A stretch of DNA of 8,832 bases from Thermoplasmatota archaeon (GTDB lineage: Archaea > Thermoplasmatota > Penumbrarchaeia > Penumbrarchaeales > Penumbrarchaeaceae), in NCBI GenBank assembly GCA_016929175.1, contig JAFGJI010000168.1:1-8832 (forward strand), given 5' to 3'. Positions 6,609-8,832 of the stretch are shown here, one piece after another. Each line of letters starts with the position of its first letter. The stretch's first letter is position 1. Below the pieces are notes generated by a model that worked only from the letters and a program-made list of their open reading frames with translations, did no database searches and was not told where the DNA came from. The position numbers and the translations under genes are program-made.

Positions 6609-6690
6609 AAAAATAATATTAGTCCGGTCCACCATGTGGCCCCCGATGTCTCCCTCCTCCCAAAACACCGGTATTGGAACGCAGGAGCAG
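6609..6690 (+). promoter_or_regulatory. promoter and ribosome-binding region of the CPBP protease gene
   Basis: The A/T stretch at 6609-6621 (AAAAATAATATTA) is a plausible archaeal TATA box; initiation about 25 bases downstream falls near 6640. AGGAG at 6683-6687 lies three bases before ATG 6691 and favours that start over ATGs at 6634 and 6646, which have no such motif. The same A/T box is close to symmetric and could also serve the divergent DUF4143 remnant. It lies outside the part of that remnant that still resembles the family. Confidence 0.45.
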
Positions 6691-8271
6691 ATGAGGGGCG
6701 ACCCTAAATGGAACGGGGTCCCCCCGGTGGGTGACCGTCCCATCGATGATAAATGGAAGTTCCTGGGTCTCGTTGCCCTTGTATTCCTTGTGAAGATCGT
6801 GATATGGGGGGCCTACCGGTTCATTACCGGGAGCATCTGGCCTTTCACGGACCCTGCATACGGCAACGAGATAACATACTGGGCGGGAACGGTCCTGAAG
6901 CCTCTATTCCAGCTTGGACCTGTATTCCTCCTGTGGTGGTTCGTCTTCAAGGAGAGAGGGCTCCCCTTCAGGTTCACAAAGAAGAACATAGCTTCATCCC
7001 TGTTCTGGGGCCTCCTCGGAGCTGTATTGTTCTTTGCGGTCTCGACAACATCGATGACGGCAGTTATGAACATCATGGGTTACGGCTCCAACTTCAGGAT
7101 AGTTGCCGGATGGGACGATGTGGGCTGGCATCTCATCATCGCCATGATGTTCTCGTACATGATCGGGACCGGCCCCGCAGAGGAGATATTCTCGAGGGGG
7201 TTCCTCCAGGACCAGACCGCAAGAGCTCACCCGATATGGTTCGCCATCGTCTTTTCGGCTGTACTCTTCGCGGTCGGGCACCTGCCCATCTCCATCTTCA
7301 TGCATCACATGTCCTTCGAGGCCATCGTATGGTACATGCTGATACTGTTTGTCATGGGGGTATTCTTCTCGCTGATCTACCAGTGGTCCCGCAACATCCT
7401 GCTTCCCATCCTGATCCACGGATTGTGGGACTGGTACCTTAGCCTGTTCTCCCTGAAAGGTGACTACTCGTCCGGTTTTCTCGCCAACGCCGAGGTAATG
7501 TTCATGAGGGTCGATTTCTTCAATACGCTCATTACACTGGCCATCATGCTCCCCTTCTTCTACATCCTCTATCGGATGTTCTGGAGGCGTGATATGTTCG
7601 CGACGGGTGCCCCCTTCGAGAAAAGAAAGAGGGACAACAAGCTCCTTCGGTGGATCAGGGACCGGGACCAGGGACACTGGCCGAAAAGACCATGGTTCAC
7701 TGTCGGACTGGTTACGCTCTTGTTCTGTTTCACAATGCTTCCCGCTGCCGCCATGGTCGGGGTCGATGATCCTGCAAGGTTCTCCGATGGTCAGCTGGAA
7801 TACAGGGGGGAGAGGGTGGAATCGAGGGAATGGAACACCCAGCTTGTTGGGAGCTATCTGGGGGAAGGGCAGACCGAAACGGTCCTCATCGATAGTAACG
7901 GCACGAAGGTCACCAAGGTGAACGTCTCCCTCCAGTGGAGCGATGAACCAGATGCCGGGATCAGGTACACGAACCTTCCCGACACCTTCACGATCGACCT
8001 TCTGGATGGTTCCGGAGAGAAGCTTGGCAGCCAGCAAGGTACAAGTGGCCGTCTGTCGATCGTATGGGTCATGCAGGATGAGAGCGTTGACCTCGGGAAC
8101 CTTTCAGTGAATGTCAAATGCTACAGGGCCGGTGACCAGGAACCGATGGTCAACCTTCTTGGACTTAGGACCATTGCCGATAATGGGAACGATTTCAACC
8201 TCAGGATAGACTTCGAGACCCTGTATGTCAAGTACGAGGGAGAGAGCGAAGGCACCGATGTCAGATGGTGA
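6691..8271 (+). CDS. CPBP-family intramembrane protease fused to a C-terminal extracytoplasmic domain
   Basis: With the start at ATG 6691 (AGGAG just upstream) the protein has 526 residues. About eight membrane helices fill residues 24-298 (around 24-44, 66-86, 102-124, 145-160, 181-199, 211-232, 236-252 and 278-298). They hold the three CPBP (Abi/CAAX-protease) motifs: EEIFSR with Glu164, Glu165 and Arg169; FAVGH with Phe193 and His197; and HGLWD with His243 and Asp247. The family cleaves within membranes as a glutamate protease, or acts in prenyl-protein processing. A very basic loop (299-335) should be cytoplasmic. A last helix at 336-356 then puts residues 357-526 outside the cell. This tail looks beta-rich (TKVTKVNVSLQWSD, DTFTIDLLDG, LSVNVKCYRA) and has no family I recognise. 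Typical CPBP proteins are about 200-300 residues, so this one is roughly twice as long. The gene is monocistronic by position. Substrate unknown; processing of envelope proteins is inferred. Confidence 0.92.
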   Translation: MRGDPKWNGVPPVGDRPIDDKWKFLGLVALVFLVKIVIWGAYRFITGSIWPFTDPAYGNEITYWAGTVLKPLFQLGPVFLLWWFVFKERGLPFRFTKKNIASSLFWGLLGAVLFFAVSTTSMTAVMNIMGYGSNFRIVAGWDDVGWHLIIAMMFSYMIGTGPAEEIFSRGFLQDQTARAHPIWFAIVFSAVLFAVGHLPISIFMHHMSFEAIVWYMLILFVMGVFFSLIYQWSRNILLPILIHGLWDWYLSLFSLKGDYSSGFLANAEVMFMRVDFFNTLITLAIMLPFFYILYRMFWRRDMFATGAPFEKRKRDNKLLRWIRDRDQGHWPKRPWFTVGLVTLLFCFTMLPAAAMVGVDDPARFSDGQLEYRGERVESREWNTQLVGSYLGEGQTETVLIDSNGTKVTKVNVSLQWSDEPDAGIRYTNLPDTFTIDLLDGSGEKLGSQQGTSGRLSIVWVMQDESVDLGNLSVNVKCYRAGDQEPMVNLLGLRTIADNGNDFNLRIDFETLYVKYEGESEGTDVRW

Positions 8272-8314
8272 ACGATAGGCACGGATAGGCCCCCTCAATT
8301 TCTTTGGTCATGTT

Positions 8315-8353
8315 ACCTATATTGACCTATATAGGGTACATATCTGGACATAT
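8315..8353. promoter_or_regulatory. palindrome and short repeats at 10-bp spacing upstream of pstS
   Basis: ACCTATAT occurs at 8315-8322 and 8325-8332, and ACATAT at 8338-8343 and 8348-8353: both pairs repeat at exactly 10 bp. A perfect palindrome CCTATATAGG spans 8326-8335. Helical-period spacing next to a phosphate-uptake gene suggests an operator for a phosphate-responsive or similar regulator. The sequence pattern is certain; the function is inferred. Confidence 0.4.
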
Positions 8354-8408
8354 ATTATGTTGGGAATCAATATATCTTTTTTTACGATGCCAGTAGTGGT
8401 GAAAATAA
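8349..8408 (+). promoter_or_regulatory. core promoter and Shine-Dalgarno of pstS
   Basis: TATA-like candidates are CATATATTA (8349-8357) and AATATATC (8369-8376). The first, placing initiation near 8380, leaves room for the ribosome-binding site. A run of seven T follows at 8377-8383. GGTGA at 8398-8402, six bases before ATG 8409, is a good match to the archaeal anti-Shine-Dalgarno and decides the start. The T run might also end transcripts from the protease gene upstream. Confidence 0.5.
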
Positions 8409-8832
8409 ATGAACAGGATCAAGATATCAGCAGGTATGGCGCTCCTTTCCGTATTGGTGGCGGGCGTTGTACTGGCAGGTTGCCTGGGGAGCGGCGATGA
8501 AAAACCCAAGATCACGCAGACAGGTTCTTCGACCGTCCTTCCTCTGGCGATAGCATGGGCAGCGGAATATGATGATGCAGAGATCACCGTTTCGGGCGGT
8601 GGCTCGAGCCACGGGATAAATGCCCTCCTGAACAAGGAGGCCGATCTCGGGGACGCTTCCCGCCTCATGAAGGGGAGCGATTACGAGAAGGTCGGGGGAG
8701 ATCCCAGCCTCGTTACCTTCGACGGACAGGCGACCGGACCAGCACCGACCGGGGTCCAGCCCCACAAATGGGTCGTCGCGTACGACGTTCTCGCGGTGGT
8801 CGTGAACAACAAGAACGATTTCGCAACCAACC
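8409..8832 (+). CDS. pstS: phosphate ABC transporter substrate-binding lipoprotein PstS (N-terminal part)
   Basis: The first 141 codons are in the window; the gene runs off the end. A lipoprotein signal peptide (NRIKIS, then a hydrophobic stretch) ends in the lipobox LAGC with Cys25, the probable lipid-modified residue that ties the protein to the outer face of the membrane. The binding-protein landmarks of PstS follow in order: TGSSTVLP (38-45), SGGGSSHG (62-69), ADLGDASR (78-85) and YDVLAVVVN (125-133). In the family these Ser, Thr, Asp and Arg residues line the phosphate pocket. It delivers phosphate to PstC/PstA/PstB, which probably follow beyond 8832. Position 120 (HKW) belongs to a segment rich in Gly/Pro that is more variable in the family. 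The start is set by GGTGA six bases upstream. A binding protein for a related oxyanion (for example tungstate) is much less likely given the SSTV and GGGSS motifs. Confidence 0.93.
   Translation, partial: MNRIKISAGMALLSVLVAGVVLAGCLGSGDEKPKITQTGSSTVLPLAIAWAAEYDDAEITVSGGGSSHGINALLNKEADLGDASRLMKGSDYEKVGGDPSLVTFDGQATGPAPTGVQPHKWVVAYDVLAVVVNNKNDFATN

Noticed and set aside
6487..6690. Longer N-terminus for the CPBP protease (68 extra codons)
   Set aside because: The extra part overlaps the conserved region of the DUF4143 remnant on the other strand, has no Shine-Dalgarno, and lies at or upstream of the likely TATA box; ATG 6691 has AGGAG just ahead.
6591..6743. N-terminal extension of the DUF4143 remnant
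   Set aside because: About 50 codons that do not resemble the family and overlap the promoter and first codons of the protease gene; probably an open frame by chance.
6994..8037. Minus-strand open frame of 347 codons opposite the protease gene
   Set aside because: Antisense shadow of the CPBP gene, whose three catalytic motifs and membrane helices make the plus strand the coding strand.
1..8832. CRISPR array, tRNA, rRNA, insertion sequence or attachment site
   Set aside because: No regular spacer-repeat array, no cloverleaf-like or CCA-ended element, no transposase or integrase motif and no flanking terminal repeats were seen; the only tandem repeats are in-frame protein repeats.

Overview
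The window looks like a piece of an archaeal chromosome, most likely from the Thermoplasmata/Thermoplasmatota or a neighbouring euryarchaeal group. This is an inference from three things: A/T-rich TATA-like boxes with G-rich Shine-Dalgarno motifs in front of several genes; a giant secreted surface protein anchored by one C-terminal transmembrane helix with a charged cytoplasmic tail; and a DUF4143-type ATPase remnant of the kind common in archaea. No rRNA, tRNA, CRISPR array, insertion sequence or phage gene was found.

Layout. Positions 1-108 (+) are the 3' end of a small acidic gene with a zinc-finger-like Cys/His pattern. It converges with no gap on a small minus-strand zinc-ribbon gene (109-317) that appears broken by a one-base deletion. 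Positions 363-4859 (-) hold the dominant gene, a 1498-residue exported protein. It has a signal peptide, a seven-bladed FG-GAP (integrin-alpha-like) beta-propeller with DVNGDG calcium loops, three tandem repeats of about 107-111 residues, a series of Ig/cadherin-like (putative He_PIG-like) and fibronectin III-like domains, one transmembrane helix and a cytoplasmic tail. Its leader (4860-5000) carries TATA-like boxes and a perfect 8-bp dyad.

Positions 5000-5311 (-) contain an unrecognised reading frame of about 103 codons with one in-frame TAG at codon 38. It is either a nonsense-mutated gene or a candidate TAG-readthrough gene. Positions 5408-6058 (-) encode a six-helix membrane protein resembling NicO/TauE-type metal or sulfur transporters, with a histidine-rich loop, ending TAG-CAA-TGA. 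Positions 6252-6590 (-) are a 5'- and 3'-truncated DUF4143 ATPase remnant that keeps the nuclease-like C-terminal domain. It is divergent from 6691-8271 (+), a CPBP-family intramembrane protease (EExxxR, FxxxH, HxxxD) fused to an extracytoplasmic beta-rich domain. From 8409 (+) to the window edge runs the N-terminal part of a lipoprotein PstS, the substrate-binding subunit of a phosphate ABC transporter. Its upstream region has a palindrome and short repeats at 10-bp spacing.

Taken together, the intact genes are nearly all cell-envelope proteins: surface propeller, transporter-like protein, membrane protease and solute-binding lipoprotein. The smaller genes between them show decay. No operon linking them into one pathway is evident: strand switches and individual promoter-like boxes suggest mostly monocistronic units. 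I did not find a convincing new defence or mobile system. The most unusual signals are the TAG-interrupted frame, the frameshifted zinc-ribbon gene, the mosaic propeller protein and the CPBP fusion.
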